The notes under the pieces: generated by a model
What the model saw: the letters and a program-made list of their open reading frames with translations, nothing else
Told to the model about the DNA's origin: nothing
Databases searched by the model: none
In this document: positions 48,918 to 59,251 of the stretch, in pieces
How positions within the stretch are numbered: position 1 is the first letter of the stretch
Layout: every line of letters starts with the position of its first letter
Program-made: the position numbers and the translations under genes
Source: Oceanobacter mangrovi
GTDB lineage: Bacteria > Pseudomonadota > Gammaproteobacteria > Pseudomonadales > Oceanobacteraceae
DNA: 64,000 nucleotides
NCBI RefSeq assembly: GCF_019740315.1
Contig: NZ_JAHXZR010000015.1
Location: 1-64,000, forward strand
Direction: 5' to 3'

Positions 48918-49229
48918 TCAGTAATGTTCCGGCTCACGCATGCGCTGCAAACCGACGATCAGACAGATCAATGAACTGGTCACATCCAGCAAGATTGCCA
49001 GCGCCATCAGGGTTGATGTTTCTTCCGCCTGGTCATATCCCATCACCTGGCCGAAATAGAAACAGACTGCACTGACCAGAAACGCGATCAATACCGCAAT
49101 CACCAACAAATAGCCCTTGGCGTCGTCCAGTCGTAATACTTCATCCAGTACCCGCCGCTGCAGCAACATATAACTCGCTATGCTCAGTCCCACAGTGACC
49201 ACCAGACCGGCAATAAAAAAGCTCAACAT
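48918..49229 (-). CDS. Small membrane protein, unknown function
   Basis: This 103-residue product has three hydrophobic segments (residues about 2-20, 44-64, 77-95) and a short polar tail. I do not recognise a family. The reading frame is well preserved and the gap to prfC (on the same strand) is about 85 nt, so it may be real, but nothing shows its job. Confidence 0.55.
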   Translation of the reverse strand: MLSFFIAGLVVTVGLSIASYMLLQRRVLDEVLRLDDAKGYLLVIAVLIAFLVSAVCFYFGQVMGYDQAEETSTLMALAILLDVTSSLICLIVGLQRMREPEHY

Positions 49230-49314
49230 AGGTAACTCCTCCTTTATATAGAAAGAAGCCTAGTTGAGCTTTTAACAGATGCCATATTACGGGCCGATAG
49301 CCCGCTATTGGCGA

Positions 49315-50901
49315 TCAGTGTTCGCGCGTTGCCTGGAACCGGACATCCGGCCAGCGTTCCTGGGTCAAACTCAGGTTCACCCGGGTCGGCGCAATATAAG
49401 TGAGGTAACCACCGCCATCCATCGCCAGGTTCTCAGCCGCCTTGCGCTTGAAGTCTTCAAGCATTTTGGCGTCGTCACAATAAACCCAGCGAGCTGTGCT
49501 GACACTGATCGGCTCGTAAACGCACTCGACCTTGTATTCGTCACGCAGACGTTGCTGCACAACGTCAAACTGCAGCACACCCACTGCCCCCAGAATCAGG
49601 TCGTTGTTATTCAACGGCATAAACAGCTGGGTAGCGCCTTCTTCAGACAGCTGCTGCAACCCCTTCTGCAGCTGCTTCATCTTCAGCGGATCTTTCAGAC
49701 GCACACGTTTGAACAGTTCCGGCGCAAAGTGTGGAATACCGGTGAACTGCAGGTTTTCGCCTTCAGTAAAGGTATCGCCAATCTGAATCGTGCCGTGGTT
49801 GTGCAAACCAATGATGTCACCAGAAATTGCTTCTTCCACCGCTGAACGGTCACCCGCCAGGAAAGTTACCGCGTCGGCAATCTTGATATCCTTGCCAATC
49901 CGGTTGTGGCGCATCTTCATACCCTTGGTATAGGCACCGGAACACACCCGCATAAAGGCAATACGGTCGCGGTGTTTCGGATCCATGTTCGCCTGGATCT
50001 TGAAGATAAAGCCGCTGAATTTTTCTTCCGTTGGCGTCACTTCGCGTTCATTGGTCTGCCGCGCAATCGGTGCTGGCGCCCACTCAACGAAATAGTTGAG
50101 CATTTCACGCACGCCGAAGTTGGCCAATGCAGTCCCGAAGAATACCGGCGTCAGTTCACCGCGCAGGTACTCATCCAGGTCGAATTCGTGGCTGGCAGCC
50201 TGTACCAGTTCGATTTCTTCCTGCACATCTTCGATCAGGCTCTGCCCCAGCACAGCAACCGCTTCCGGCGAATCCAGCCCCTTGATCTGGATATCGTCCG
50301 GCACCACGCTGGCCTGGCCATGCTTGAACACATGAACCGTGTCGGTGCGCAGGTCATAGATACCCTTGAAAGACTTGCCCATGCCGATTGGCCAGGTTAC
50401 CGGCGCACATTTGATTTTCAGGATGCTTTCAATTTCATCCATCACTTCAATGTGATCCCGTACTTCACGGTCCATCTTGTTGATGAAGGTGAAGATGGGC
50501 GTATCACGCAGACGGCAGACGTCCATCAGCTTGATGGTCCGGTCTTCAACACCCTTGGCGCCGTCGATCACCATCAATACCGAGTCCACGGCGGTCAGTG
50601 TACGGTAGGTATCTTCCGAGAAGTCCTCGTGCCCCGGGGTATCCAGCAGGTTGACCATACGGTCGCGGTAAGGGAACTGCATCACCGAGGTGGTAATCGA
50701 GATACCACGCTCCTGCTCCATCTGCATCCAGTCAGACGTTGCCATACGGCCGGTCTTCTTGCCCTTCACCGTACCGGCGAGCTGGATGGCATTCCCGAAC
50801 AGCAACAGCTTTTCGGTAATGGTCGTTTTACCCGCATCCGGGTGGGAAATAATGCCAAACGTACGGCGACGCTGGACTTCTTGCTGGAATTGACTGGCCA
50901 T
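49315..50901 (-). CDS. prfC: Peptide chain release factor 3
   Basis: RF3 is a GTPase that removes RF1 and RF2 from the ribosome after termination. The 528-residue product has G1 ([16 protein letters not shown]), G3 ([16 protein letters not shown]) and G4 (FINKMDRE) motifs, followed by the translation-factor domains II and III. An AT-rich region lies upstream before the convergent or divergent nucleotidase gene. Confidence 0.97.
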   Translation of the reverse strand: MASQFQQEVQRRRTFGIISHPDAGKTTITEKLLLFGNAIQLAGTVKGKKTGRMATSDWMQMEQERGISITTSVMQFPYRDRMVNLLDTPGHEDFSEDTYRTLTAVDSVLMVIDGAKGVEDRTIKLMDVCRLRDTPIFTFINKMDREVRDHIEVMDEIESILKIKCAPVTWPIGMGKSFKGIYDLRTDTVHVFKHGQASVVPDDIQIKGLDSPEAVAVLGQSLIEDVQEEIELVQAASHEFDLDEYLRGELTPVFFGTALANFGVREMLNYFVEWAPAPIARQTNEREVTPTEEKFSGFIFKIQANMDPKHRDRIAFMRVCSGAYTKGMKMRHNRIGKDIKIADAVTFLAGDRSAVEEAISGDIIGLHNHGTIQIGDTFTEGENLQFTGIPHFAPELFKRVRLKDPLKMKQLQKGLQQLSEEGATQLFMPLNNNDLILGAVGVLQFDVVQQRLRDEYKVECVYEPISVSTARWVYCDDAKMLEDFKRKAAENLAMDGGGYLTYIAPTRVNLSLTQERWPDVRFQATREH

Positions 50902-51134
50902 TCGCTTTGCTTTGTCTTCTGAATTCAGTAGTCCATACCCGCCATCGATGGCCGCAGTATGAAAATTGGGCGCTATTGTCCATTATTCAGGGCCAGATAG
51001 CCAAGCATCCCTGCAACTCTGATACAACTGGCTGCAGTTTCATCCAGACGGGCCTTGTCCCTGTACCCACTCAATGATGTGATAGCGCCATGATCCATCA
51101 GCTGCAGCAGACACCCACCAGCACCGGAGCCAGC

Positions 51135-52865
51135 ATGCCAAATCATTCTATCGCCCGCTTGCCCGGCCTCAGCCTGCTGCTGTCCGCCCTGCTTGCCGCG
51201 CTGTTACCCGCTTGCAGTTCCCTCCCCGGCCAGCCAGAGCAAACCATCACAGTTAATATCGCCGCGATCAACGACCTCCATGGCCATCTGGAGCCAGCCC
51301 GACTGCCGTTCAGCTACAGCACTGCCAACGGCAAGGCGCTACAACAGGCTGGCGGTCTGAAGGCGCTGACCAATACCGTTGAAGCCTTGCGTCAGCAAGA
51401 CCCCGATACCCTGTTTATAGGTGCCGGTGATCTGATTGGGGCCAGCCCGGTGATTTCCTCCTTGTGGGCAGATGAACCAACCTTGCTGGCGCTCAATCGG
51501 ATGAAGCTGGATATGGCAGCGGTTGGTAATCACGAACTGGATAACGGCAAGGATGAATTTCTGCGGCTGGTCAATGGCGGCTGCCATTCCCGCCGCCCGG
51601 ATCAGGCCTGCCAGTACCGGGACAACTGGAGTGGCGTCAATTTTCCCTATCTGGCCGCCAACCTGATCGACAGCAGCAGTGGCAAACCATTAACGGCCGC
51701 CTATGTCATCAAACAGGTTAAAGGACTGAAGATCGCCCTGATCGGTGCGGTATTACAGGATCTGCCGAGCGTGGTGTCCGCCCGCTCACTTCAGGGCATC
51801 CAGGCTCTGGATGAAGCCCAAACCATCAACCGCCAGGTGCCGGAATTATTGGCCCAGGGCGTTGATGCCATCATAGTTGTGATTCATCAGGGCGGCCAAA
51901 CCGCCGAAGCCTTCAATAGCCCTGGCTGCTCGCAACTGCGTGGCGACATCCTGCCGATCGTCGACAAGCTCGATAAACACATCAAGGTGGTCATTACTGG
52001 CCACACCCATCAGGGCTATTTGTGCAAACGTGGCGACGTCACCATCACCCAGGCGCTGGCTTATGGTCAGGTCGTGACGCATCTGCAATTACAGATCAAT
52101 CCGCGCCGCCACCAGGTCACCGACGTAAAAGCCGCCAATCTGGTAGTCGATCCAACCGCACCAACGCAGCCAGCCAACCGCTTGAGCAGTGAAATGGAAA
52201 TCCTGCTCGATGATCTGAAACAACGCGGCAATGCCAGAATCAACCAGCCGATAGCCCGACTGGCCGTCGCCGAGATGAACAAACAGGCGAACCCTCATGG
52301 CGAATCCGTACTCGGCGATCTGATTGCCGATGCCCAGCTGGCCGCGACCCGATCTTTCGGAGCCGTCGCCGCACTGACCAACTATGGCGGCATCCGCGAC
52401 AGCCTGCGTCTGAGCCGCAAACAGCAGCAGGTCAATTATGGCCAGCTGGCTGCGATTCAGCCGTTTAATAACGAACTGGTGGTTGTGACCCTCAACGGCA
52501 GCCAAATCGACACCTTGCTGGAAAGCCAATGGCGCGGAGATTCCGATGAATTCCGCCCGTTGCAGGTGTCGGCAGGATTTTCCTATCAATGGCAGGCAGC
52601 TGCGCCACAAGGACAAAAGGTCGATATCAACAGCATCCGCATCAATGGCAAAGCCATTAAGCCGGAACATCTGTACAAGATTACGGTGAATGAATATATG
52701 GCCGGTGGCGGCAGTCATCTGACGGTACTGACCCAGGCCAGTCAGCAACAACCAACCGGCCTGCGGGATTTACCGGCACTGATTGATTATATCAAGGCCC
52801 GCGATCAGGCTGGCTCGCCGGCCGGATTCGCCAACTATCAGGGCCGGATTGAGCGTCTCCCCTGA
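51135..52865 (+). CDS. 5'-nucleotidase/metallophosphatase-family lipoprotein
   Basis: This 576-residue protein has a lipobox (LLPAC, Cys27), an N-terminal calcineurin-like domain with the metal-binding motifs INDLHGHLEP, GAGDLIGASP, GNHELDNG and GHTHQGYL, and a C-terminal 5_nucleotid_C domain (TNYGGIRDSL to YKITVNEYMAGGG). It would be a periplasmic or surface phosphatase that breaks down nucleotides. The ATG has GGAG five bases upstream; a frame extending 15 codons upstream lacks a signal. Confidence 0.92.
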   Translation: MPNHSIARLPGLSLLLSALLAALLPACSSLPGQPEQTITVNIAAINDLHGHLEPARLPFSYSTANGKALQQAGGLKALTNTVEALRQQDPDTLFIGAGDLIGASPVISSLWADEPTLLALNRMKLDMAAVGNHELDNGKDEFLRLVNGGCHSRRPDQACQYRDNWSGVNFPYLAANLIDSSSGKPLTAAYVIKQVKGLKIALIGAVLQDLPSVVSARSLQGIQALDEAQTINRQVPELLAQGVDAIIVVIHQGGQTAEAFNSPGCSQLRGDILPIVDKLDKHIKVVITGHTHQGYLCKRGDVTITQALAYGQVVTHLQLQINPRRHQVTDVKAANLVVDPTAPTQPANRLSSEMEILLDDLKQRGNARINQPIARLAVAEMNKQANPHGESVLGDLIADAQLAATRSFGAVAALTNYGGIRDSLRLSRKQQQVNYGQLAAIQPFNNELVVVTLNGSQIDTLLESQWRGDSDEFRPLQVSAGFSYQWQAAAPQGQKVDINSIRINGKAIKPEHLYKITVNEYMAGGGSHLTVLTQASQQQPTGLRDLPALIDYIKARDQAGSPAGFANYQGRIERLP

Positions 52866-52894
52866 CGTCTGGCTGTTACTGCTGACTTCTACTA

Positions 52895-53554
52895 CTAACG
52901 ATAATGGGCAACCGCTTCCACCGCCTGCCGCACCGGCTGACTGCCATCTGTGAGCTCCAGAATCTCACGCCTGATAGTCGGGGTATTAATCAGCTCTGCC
53001 AGCACAGCAGCAACATTGCCACGTTTGACGTTGCCGTAGACCAAAGCCTGCGACAAACAAACGCCATCGTCGCAGTCTTCATGCAACAAGGTACCCGGCC
53101 GCAGAATCACCCAATCCAGTCCGCTGGCTGCCAAGGCAGCATCCGCCTGCTTCTTGGTGCGCATGTAGAATTCAAAGCCTTCGCTCGGCTCTTGCCCACG
53201 CCCGGCTTCCGGCATGGCTGACACCAGATAGAGACGGCGAATGCCATTTTGCCGGGCGGCCTCGATCAATTTGAGCGGCCCTTCGCCGTCAATTTCAGCG
53301 GTACGATTAAGACCACTACCAGCGGCCCCGGCGCTGAACACCAGCACCTCCTGACCGACCGTCATGGCGGTCAGCTGATCCGCAGTCAGATCCATCAAGT
53401 CTGCTTCGATTGGCTCGACACCCCGGTTGATCAGCTCCTCAACCTGTTCCGGACTGCGGCACATACCGGTTACCTGGTGTCCGGCTGACACCAGCATCGG
53501 ACAAAGCCGCCGCCCCACGCCACCGGTAGCACCAATTACAAACACCTTGGCCAT
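52895..53554 (-). CDS. NAD(P)-binding protein, atypical SDR family
   Basis: This 219-residue protein has the dinucleotide-binding motif VIGATGGVGRRL at its N-terminus, a second signature GADL-like region, and the catalytic-region LDWVILRPGTL of the NmrA/YwnB-type atypical short-chain dehydrogenases. Such proteins often act as redox sensors or reductases. The substrate is unknown and the neighbours give no clue. Confidence 0.85.
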   Translation of the reverse strand: MAKVFVIGATGGVGRRLCPMLVSAGHQVTGMCRSPEQVEELINRGVEPIEADLMDLTADQLTAMTVGQEVLVFSAGAAGSGLNRTAEIDGEGPLKLIEAARQNGIRRLYLVSAMPEAGRGQEPSEGFEFYMRTKKQADAALAASGLDWVILRPGTLLHEDCDDGVCLSQALVYGNVKRGNVAAVLAELINTPTIRREILELTDGSQPVRQAVEAVAHYR

Positions 53555-53658
53555 CTGTAAATACCTGCTTGTTCGCTGTTAATAGAACCATAGTTGATTG
53601 AGCCGCAATCTGGTTCCATTAAATCCGTGAGACAGTCTTTGCCAGCCGTCAGATCAAC

Positions 53659-55065
53659 TCAGTTTTCACGGCTGGCCACCACCGGCGGTTCTCCCAGAGC
53701 GGCGTACAAATCCAGCAGCGAATCCAGCTGACTCAGCCGTTGGCTGACCAGACTGTCGCGGGCACTGAAGAAGCTGCGCTGGGCATCCAGCAAATCAGAG
53801 AAATCCGTGTCGCCGGAGTCATAACGCAGCTGTGCCAGCTCCAGCAGATGTTCGTTGTTCTGCAAGGTGTCTTGTGCCAGCACCGTCTGGCGTTTTTCGT
53901 AGTCCACGGCTTCCAGTGCATCAAGCACTTCCTGCATAGCCGAGATCACCGCGCTGCGGTAGTCGAGTCGTGCCAGTTGCGCTTCCAGCCTGGCATTGTC
54001 GACGTCGGCCTTGCTGCTGCCGCCATCAAACAGAGTGACCGACAAGGCTTCGCCCAGTGCCAAAGTCCAGTCGCCGGCCAGCGACAACAGATCCACGGGG
54101 GACAACCCGGCACTGAGGCTGAGGCTCGGCCAGCGGTCGCTTTCTGCCAGATAAATATCCTGATGACGCTGTCTCAAGGCCAGCTCGGCAGACAGCAGAT
54201 CCGGCCGTTGCTTTAGCAGCCGTGCCGGCTGAACGTCAGCCGACTGCGGAATCCGGATCGCATCAAAATGCTCATGACCAAGATCCAGTTTGAGATCTGT
54301 TTTACCCAGTAGCGCCGCCAATGCCCGCTGACTGGCGGCCACTTCTTGTTGCAAACTCATCAAACTGCCCTGCAGCGACAAGGTGGTATTACGCTGCTGG
54401 GCGACTTCGATTCCAGAGGCGTCACCGGCTTCAAAACGCACCTGTACCAGCTCTTCCAGCGCCTGGCTGGCCTGCAGGTTTTGCTGCGCCAGCTCCAAAC
54501 GACTTTGCAAGGCCAGCCACTGCAGATACTGGGTCGCCAGATTCGCCTGCAAGGTAATGCGGGCACTGGCCAGATCCAGTTCAGCAGCCACGACATCCAG
54601 TTCTGCCTGTTCGATCAGGGTGGCCCGCCGACTCCAGAGATCGACGGTATAACTGGCAGTCAGGCTCAAGCCTGTGCCTGACTGCCAGCCACTACCAGCA
54701 TCCAGTTGCTTGTTCTGACTGGCGGATGCCTTTGCTGACAGCGTTGGCCAACGGTCGGCATTCTCCTGCTTGAGTGCCACTTGTGTCTGCTGCAGACGCA
54801 AGACGGCCTGGCGAAGATCAATGTTGTCGATGCTGGCCTCATCCATCAGCCGGTCCAGTACCGGTGAACCCAGTTGTTGCCACCATTGACGCTGTAACTC
54901 GCCAGCATCACGAATCAGCTGCGCCTGCTGGCTGTTCAGTTGTGGCAATGCCACATTTTCTGCTTCAAATGCCTGTGGCCCGGCGCAGCCGCTGGCCAGA
55001 ACAGCGCCTGCCAGCAGCGTCACCAGCATACCGACACGCAGCGGTTGTTGAGAAAAGCTGTTCAT
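53659..55065 (-). CDS. Outer membrane efflux lipoprotein, NodT/TolC family
   Basis: This 468-residue protein has a lipobox (ASGC, Cys27) and two TolC-type OEP domains with long heptad-rich helices (about 40-240 and 260-460). It would form the outer membrane exit duct for the adjacent MacAB-type pump. Its ATG directly follows the macB stop codon (TAG-ATG), with the ribosome site inside macB. It is the last gene of the operon. Confidence 0.93.
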   Translation of the reverse strand: MNSFSQQPLRVGMLVTLLAGAVLASGCAGPQAFEAENVALPQLNSQQAQLIRDAGELQRQWWQQLGSPVLDRLMDEASIDNIDLRQAVLRLQQTQVALKQENADRWPTLSAKASASQNKQLDAGSGWQSGTGLSLTASYTVDLWSRRATLIEQAELDVVAAELDLASARITLQANLATQYLQWLALQSRLELAQQNLQASQALEELVQVRFEAGDASGIEVAQQRNTTLSLQGSLMSLQQEVAASQRALAALLGKTDLKLDLGHEHFDAIRIPQSADVQPARLLKQRPDLLSAELALRQRHQDIYLAESDRWPSLSLSAGLSPVDLLSLAGDWTLALGEALSVTLFDGGSSKADVDNARLEAQLARLDYRSAVISAMQEVLDALEAVDYEKRQTVLAQDTLQNNEHLLELAQLRYDSGDTDFSDLLDAQRSFFSARDSLVSQRLSQLDSLLDLYAALGEPPVVASREN

Positions 55066-57006
55066 CTAGTCCTCCGCCAGCGCGTCAATCGGATTCAAAC
55101 GAGAAGCCTTGCGCGCTGGCGCATGGCCAAATACCAACCCGACCAGCAGGGCTGAAGCAAATGCCAGCACCGGCGGCATCAGCGAAAACGCAATGGCGAT
55201 ATTTAATTGTGCCATCACCAGAGCGACGGCCGAGCCAAGCAAGACCCCGACGACACCGCCGAGACAGCACACCACCAGCGCCTCGATATTGAATTGCTGC
55301 AGAATATCGCCGGGTTTGGCACCCGTGGCGATACGCAAACCAATTTCACGGCGTCGTTCAGAAACACTCACCAGCATGATGTTCATCACGCCGATGCCAC
55401 CGACGAACAACGAAATCGCCGCCACCGAACCCAACAGCCAGGTAAGGGTGTCCTGAGTCTCCGAAATTGCTTCGATCAGCGAGGCGGTGTTGTTGACGGT
55501 GAAGTCTTCACTGCCATGGCGCGCAGCCAGCAGCTGGGTGACTTCCGCTTCAATACTGTCAATGTCGTCGGTGTTCTCGACCTTGACGGTGATCGAGCTG
55601 AGATATTCTCGCCCGAAAATCCGCACCATACCGGTCGATAACGGCACCAGCACTTCTTCATCTAGGTCATTACCGCCCGCCGTGGCGCCCTTGGCCTCCA
55701 GCACGCCAACAATCTGGTAAACGCCGTTGGACATAAAAACGTATTGGCCAATCGGGTTTTCACCGTTCACAAACAGTTCATCCACAATGGTCTGGCCAAC
55801 CACCAGCAAGGGTGCCAGTGACTCCATATCTTCTTCGGTGAAGAAGGTTCCCTGCGACAGCTGCCAGTCTTTCACCTTGAGATAATCTTCGGTCGTTGCC
55901 CGGGTACGGCCGGAATAATCGCGGTTGCCAAAGCGAATGGTGGCAAACGAGTTACGCTCCGGCGCCACCGCACTAACGCCACTCAATTCGGCCAGTGCGC
56001 TGGCATCGTCACGGGTCAGGGTGGCGGTATCACCAGAGTTACGGTTGTTGGCCCCACCCGGACGCACCAACAGCAAATTGGTGCCCATGGATTCAATACG
56101 CTGCAATACCTGCTGTTTACCGCCTTCACCAATTGCCATCATGGCGACCACGGCTGCAACTCCAATGACAATACCGAGCAAGGTCAGCAGAGTACGAAAC
56201 CAGTTATTGCGTAACGACTGCAGCGCCGTCAGTACAGAGACCAGCGCACTGACCGACTTATAGGCCTGCAATGGCTGGATTTCCGGCTGCTGGCGGTCGA
56301 TAAAGGAATCCGCTGCACTGTCGGATAACAGCCGGCCATCATGAATCTGAATCTGCCGTTCGGCATGGGCTGCCACCTCAGCATCATGGGTAATCAGAAT
56401 CACGGTGACGCCTTCCGCATTGAGCTGCTTCAGCATGGCCAGCACCTGAACACCCGTTGCACTGTCGAGTGCGCCGGTCGGTTCGTCCGCCAGAATCACT
56501 TCGGCACCATTGATCATGGCGCGGGCAATCGATACCCGTTGCTGCTGACCGCCCGACAGTTCTCCGGGGGTGTGATACATACGTTCACCCACGCCGAGTT
56601 TGTCGAGCAGCTCCGCTGCCCGCAGCTGTCGTTGCTCCTTTGGAATATGGGCATAAACCGCGGGCAAGGCGACGTTTTCGACCGCCGTCAGATTCGACAG
56701 CAGCTGATAACGCTGGAACACAAAACCAAAGGTTTTCAGCCGCAATGCCGCCAGTTGATCCGGCGACAGCTGATTCACATCGTGGCCATTAACCTGATAT
56801 TCCCCTGCGGTTGGCCGATCCAGACAACCGAGGATATTCATCAGCGTCGACTTACCCGAACCGGACTGCCCCATCACCGCGACAAACTCCCCCTGACGGA
56901 TAGTCAGGGAGACATCATCGAGTGCCTTCACCACCACATCACCGGTCTGGTAATAACGACAGACACCGCGCAAGGAGATCAATACCGGAGTATCTGCCTC
57001 AGCCAT
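55066..57006 (-). CDS. macB: MacB-type ABC exporter
   Basis: This 646-residue protein joins an ABC ATPase (Walker A GQSGSGKSTL, signature LSGGQQQRV, Walker B VILADEPTGAL) to a four-segment MacB/FtsX-type membrane part with a large periplasmic domain. It would drive efflux of macrolides, peptides or lipopeptides through the TolC-type duct. The start is the ATG with GGAGG eight bases upstream; it overlaps the macA stop by 8 nt. A longer frame of 18 codons reads into macA. Confidence 0.95.
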   Translation of the reverse strand: MAEADTPVLISLRGVCRYYQTGDVVVKALDDVSLTIRQGEFVAVMGQSGSGKSTLMNILGCLDRPTAGEYQVNGHDVNQLSPDQLAALRLKTFGFVFQRYQLLSNLTAVENVALPAVYAHIPKEQRQLRAAELLDKLGVGERMYHTPGELSGGQQQRVSIARAMINGAEVILADEPTGALDSATGVQVLAMLKQLNAEGVTVILITHDAEVAAHAERQIQIHDGRLLSDSAADSFIDRQQPEIQPLQAYKSVSALVSVLTALQSLRNNWFRTLLTLLGIVIGVAAVVAMMAIGEGGKQQVLQRIESMGTNLLLVRPGGANNRNSGDTATLTRDDASALAELSGVSAVAPERNSFATIRFGNRDYSGRTRATTEDYLKVKDWQLSQGTFFTEEDMESLAPLLVVGQTIVDELFVNGENPIGQYVFMSNGVYQIVGVLEAKGATAGGNDLDEEVLVPLSTGMVRIFGREYLSSITVKVENTDDIDSIEAEVTQLLAARHGSEDFTVNNTASLIEAISETQDTLTWLLGSVAAISLFVGGIGVMNIMLVSVSERRREIGLRIATGAKPGDILQQFNIEALVVCCLGGVVGVLLGSAVALVMAQLNIAIAFSLMPPVLAFASALLVGLVFGHAPARKASRLNPIDALAED

Positions 57007-58219
57007 GCGGACCGCCTCCACCCGGTGGTGGCCCCATGCCGCCCGGAGGCCCGCCATCATTGCCCGTCACACTTTTGGCTTCCGTCTCGGCAACCTTTTG
57101 CTTGCTGCCGGTAATAACCTGATCACCCGCTTGCAGACCTGAGAGGATTTCCACTTCCGTGCGATTGGACAGCCCCAGCTCCACCGGCACCAGCTGCATA
57201 CCCGCCGGACCAATCACTTTGGCAAAGGCTCCCTGAGGTGTCTTGTTGATTGCTGCTACCGGTGCCACCAACACATTGGTCACCGAGCCCTGTACAAAAA
57301 ACACCTTGGTGGTCATCGAGTCCATCAGACTGCCGTCGCTGTTATCGACATCCACCAGCACCTGATACAGCACCACATCGTTGACTTCTTCCGGGGTCGG
57401 CAAAATCTGCCGAATGGTCGACCAGCGATAATCGTTGGGGCTGCCGAGGGTGGCGAACTTGACGTCCATACCACGGCTCAGCCTGGGTACGTCCGCCTCC
57501 GAGACTTCAGCCCGCAATGTCATGGTCGACAGATCGGATATCTGCAATACCGTCGGCGTGCTGTTGGTGGCATTGAGGGTTTCCCCTTCAGTGACATCAA
57601 TACTGGCGATAGTGCCAGCAATCGGCGCGTAGATTTTGGTATAGCCGAGTGACACCTTGTCGGCTTGCAGCGACAGCTCATCCGCACGGATATCCGCTTT
57701 TGACGCGGTGATTTTGGCCTTGAGAATTTTGACGTCGGCGCGGCTTTCGATCAGGGTGTCTTCACTGACGGCCTTGCGGCTGAACAGACCTTCATTACGC
57801 TGCAACCGCTGTTGATCCAGCTCCAGTTCCGCCAGCTGTTGATCCAGCTGGGCGCGCTTGTTCTCCAGGTTGGCTTCCGCCACCTTGACGTTCAGCTCGG
57901 CCACCGAAGCATCAATTTCAGCCAGCAACTGGCCTTTTTCAACCAGATCACCTTCTTCAACGAACAGGTGTTCGATCTGGCCTGATACCTGGGCGCCCAC
58001 TTCAACGTAGTTCTTTGGCTCCAGCGTGCCAGTAGCGGCGACACTTTGCTCGATATCACCATACGCCAGCGCCTCGGTCAGCCAGTCTTCACTGCCATTA
58101 CCCGGGCGACCGAGTATCCAGCTGGCAGCCACGACAGGAGCACCAATAATCACCAGCCACAATAACCATTTTTGCCAACGAGGAGCGGCTGCTTGCCGAT
58201 GATTCATCGTCTTGTTCAT
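56999..58219 (-). CDS. macA: MacA-type periplasmic adaptor
   Basis: This 406-residue membrane fusion protein has one N-terminal anchor (WLLWLVIIGAPVVAASWIL), a biotinyl-lipoyl-like domain (LEPKNYVEVGAQVSGQIEHLFVEEGDLVEKGQLLAEID), a coiled-coil hairpin (about 100-180) and a beta-barrel. It links MacB to the outer membrane duct. The end has a Gly/Pro-rich tail. It overlaps the upstream gene by 4 nt, marking one operon. Confidence 0.94.
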   Translation of the reverse strand: MNKTMNHRQAAAPRWQKWLLWLVIIGAPVVAASWILGRPGNGSEDWLTEALAYGDIEQSVAATGTLEPKNYVEVGAQVSGQIEHLFVEEGDLVEKGQLLAEIDASVAELNVKVAEANLENKRAQLDQQLAELELDQQRLQRNEGLFSRKAVSEDTLIESRADVKILKAKITASKADIRADELSLQADKVSLGYTKIYAPIAGTIASIDVTEGETLNATNSTPTVLQISDLSTMTLRAEVSEADVPRLSRGMDVKFATLGSPNDYRWSTIRQILPTPEEVNDVVLYQVLVDVDNSDGSLMDSMTTKVFFVQGSVTNVLVAPVAAINKTPQGAFAKVIGPAGMQLVPVELGLSNRTEVEILSGLQAGDQVITGSKQKVAETEAKSVTGNDGGPPGGMGPPPGGGGPHG

Positions 58220-58908
58220 GGCTGCGGCCTCCTGCTGAAATCGGCTTCTGCCATACCGTCTGGATCCATTTGTGGCGGCCTGCCCATTCCGTCTCCCGGG
58301 CCAGGCCGGTGCTGACGGGCATCAGCTTGCAGTTGTGTCAGCTGTTGCTGTTGGCGGGTATCCAGCACGGCATAAACGGCCTGACGCAAACGGGCCTCCT
58401 GCCGCAGGTTCGCTGCCGTTGTCTGATTCAGTTGCTCAATCAAGTTATCAAGCTGCTGCTCAAAATCCGCGGCGGTCGCATCCAGCCCGGCGATCTGCTG
58501 ACGATAATCGGCCTCTTGCATCATGCCCTGCCGCAAGGACTGAGAAGCTGCACCCAGCAATTGAGCGAGTTTTTGTTGCTGGTCATCAGCCAGTTGCAGC
58601 TGGCTGATCAAGCCTTCTAGGCCCGCACTGGCAGACATAGCTCCAGGCCCAGTTCCATGTCTGGTTCCAGGCAGTGCGCCAGCCATGCCGACAGCAGGTC
58701 GCTCCGATGGCAATTGCCCGGCTGAAGACACAGCCGATTGCCTGGCAGCAGGCTGACCAGGCAAGGCATCAGCTGACGACGAACCCATTTGAGCCGACAT
58801 TCCCTGTGTTTCAGCTGGTCTGGCCGGCATACCTGCCGGTGCCGTCAACCAGACCGCAGCGGCGCTGCCGACAGCGCTAACCACTGCCATGATGATGAGT
58901 CGTTTCAT
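58216..58908 (-). CDS. Periplasmic helical protein with signal peptide, Spy/CpxP-like
   Basis: This 230-residue protein has a signal peptide (about 1-22), a low-complexity Ala/Gly/Pro/Ser region, then a helical C-terminal half with Gln- and Leu-rich helices (LISQLQLADDQQQKLAQLL; RQQQQLTQLQAD). The helical part recalls LTxxQ periplasmic chaperones such as Spy and CpxP, and the family match is tentative. It is the first gene of the efflux operon. The ATG has AGGGAA upstream; a 19-codon longer frame lacks a signal peptide. Confidence 0.65.
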   Translation of the reverse strand: MKRLIIMAVVSAVGSAAAVWLTAPAGMPARPAETQGMSAQMGSSSADALPGQPAARQSAVSSAGQLPSERPAVGMAGALPGTRHGTGPGAMSASAGLEGLISQLQLADDQQQKLAQLLGAASQSLRQGMMQEADYRQQIAGLDATAADFEQQLDNLIEQLNQTTAANLRQEARLRQAVYAVLDTRQQQQLTQLQADARQHRPGPGDGMGRPPQMDPDGMAEADFSRRPQP

Positions 58909-59197
58909 TACTCCAGTTCCCTGACGGGTCATGGTCTGGTGGCACTCGCTGCGAGGCCACCACAACCGGATTGTTCGAGGTGCAGAGCATTTGCTCTTTT
59001 ACATTTTGACTGGCCTGCACGATAGCGATGCCCGGCCCGTACCACAGCCAGAGAATTGTCAGTTAAAAACAAGAATTGCCATTCACTGTGCTGCTTGCCA
59101 CAGAACGCACACCATGATGGCAATCCCGCAGCGGCGGTGCCGGTCTGTGGCTGGTGCTGTCAAACCGGCAGAGGTATAGTCGAGGGTTAATCAGGGA

Positions 59198-59212
59198 TGT
59201 AGTAAAATAACG
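59198..59212. promoter_or_regulatory. Possible HexR site upstream of hexR
   Basis: The 15-mer TGTAGTAAAATAACG matches the published HexR consensus for related bacteria at 11 of 15 positions. It lies about 40 nt upstream of the hexR ATG, fitting autoregulation. The match is modest. Confidence 0.3.
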
Positions 59213-59251
59213 AGTTTTCACCCGACCGGATGAAAGCAATGCGAGGTAAAT

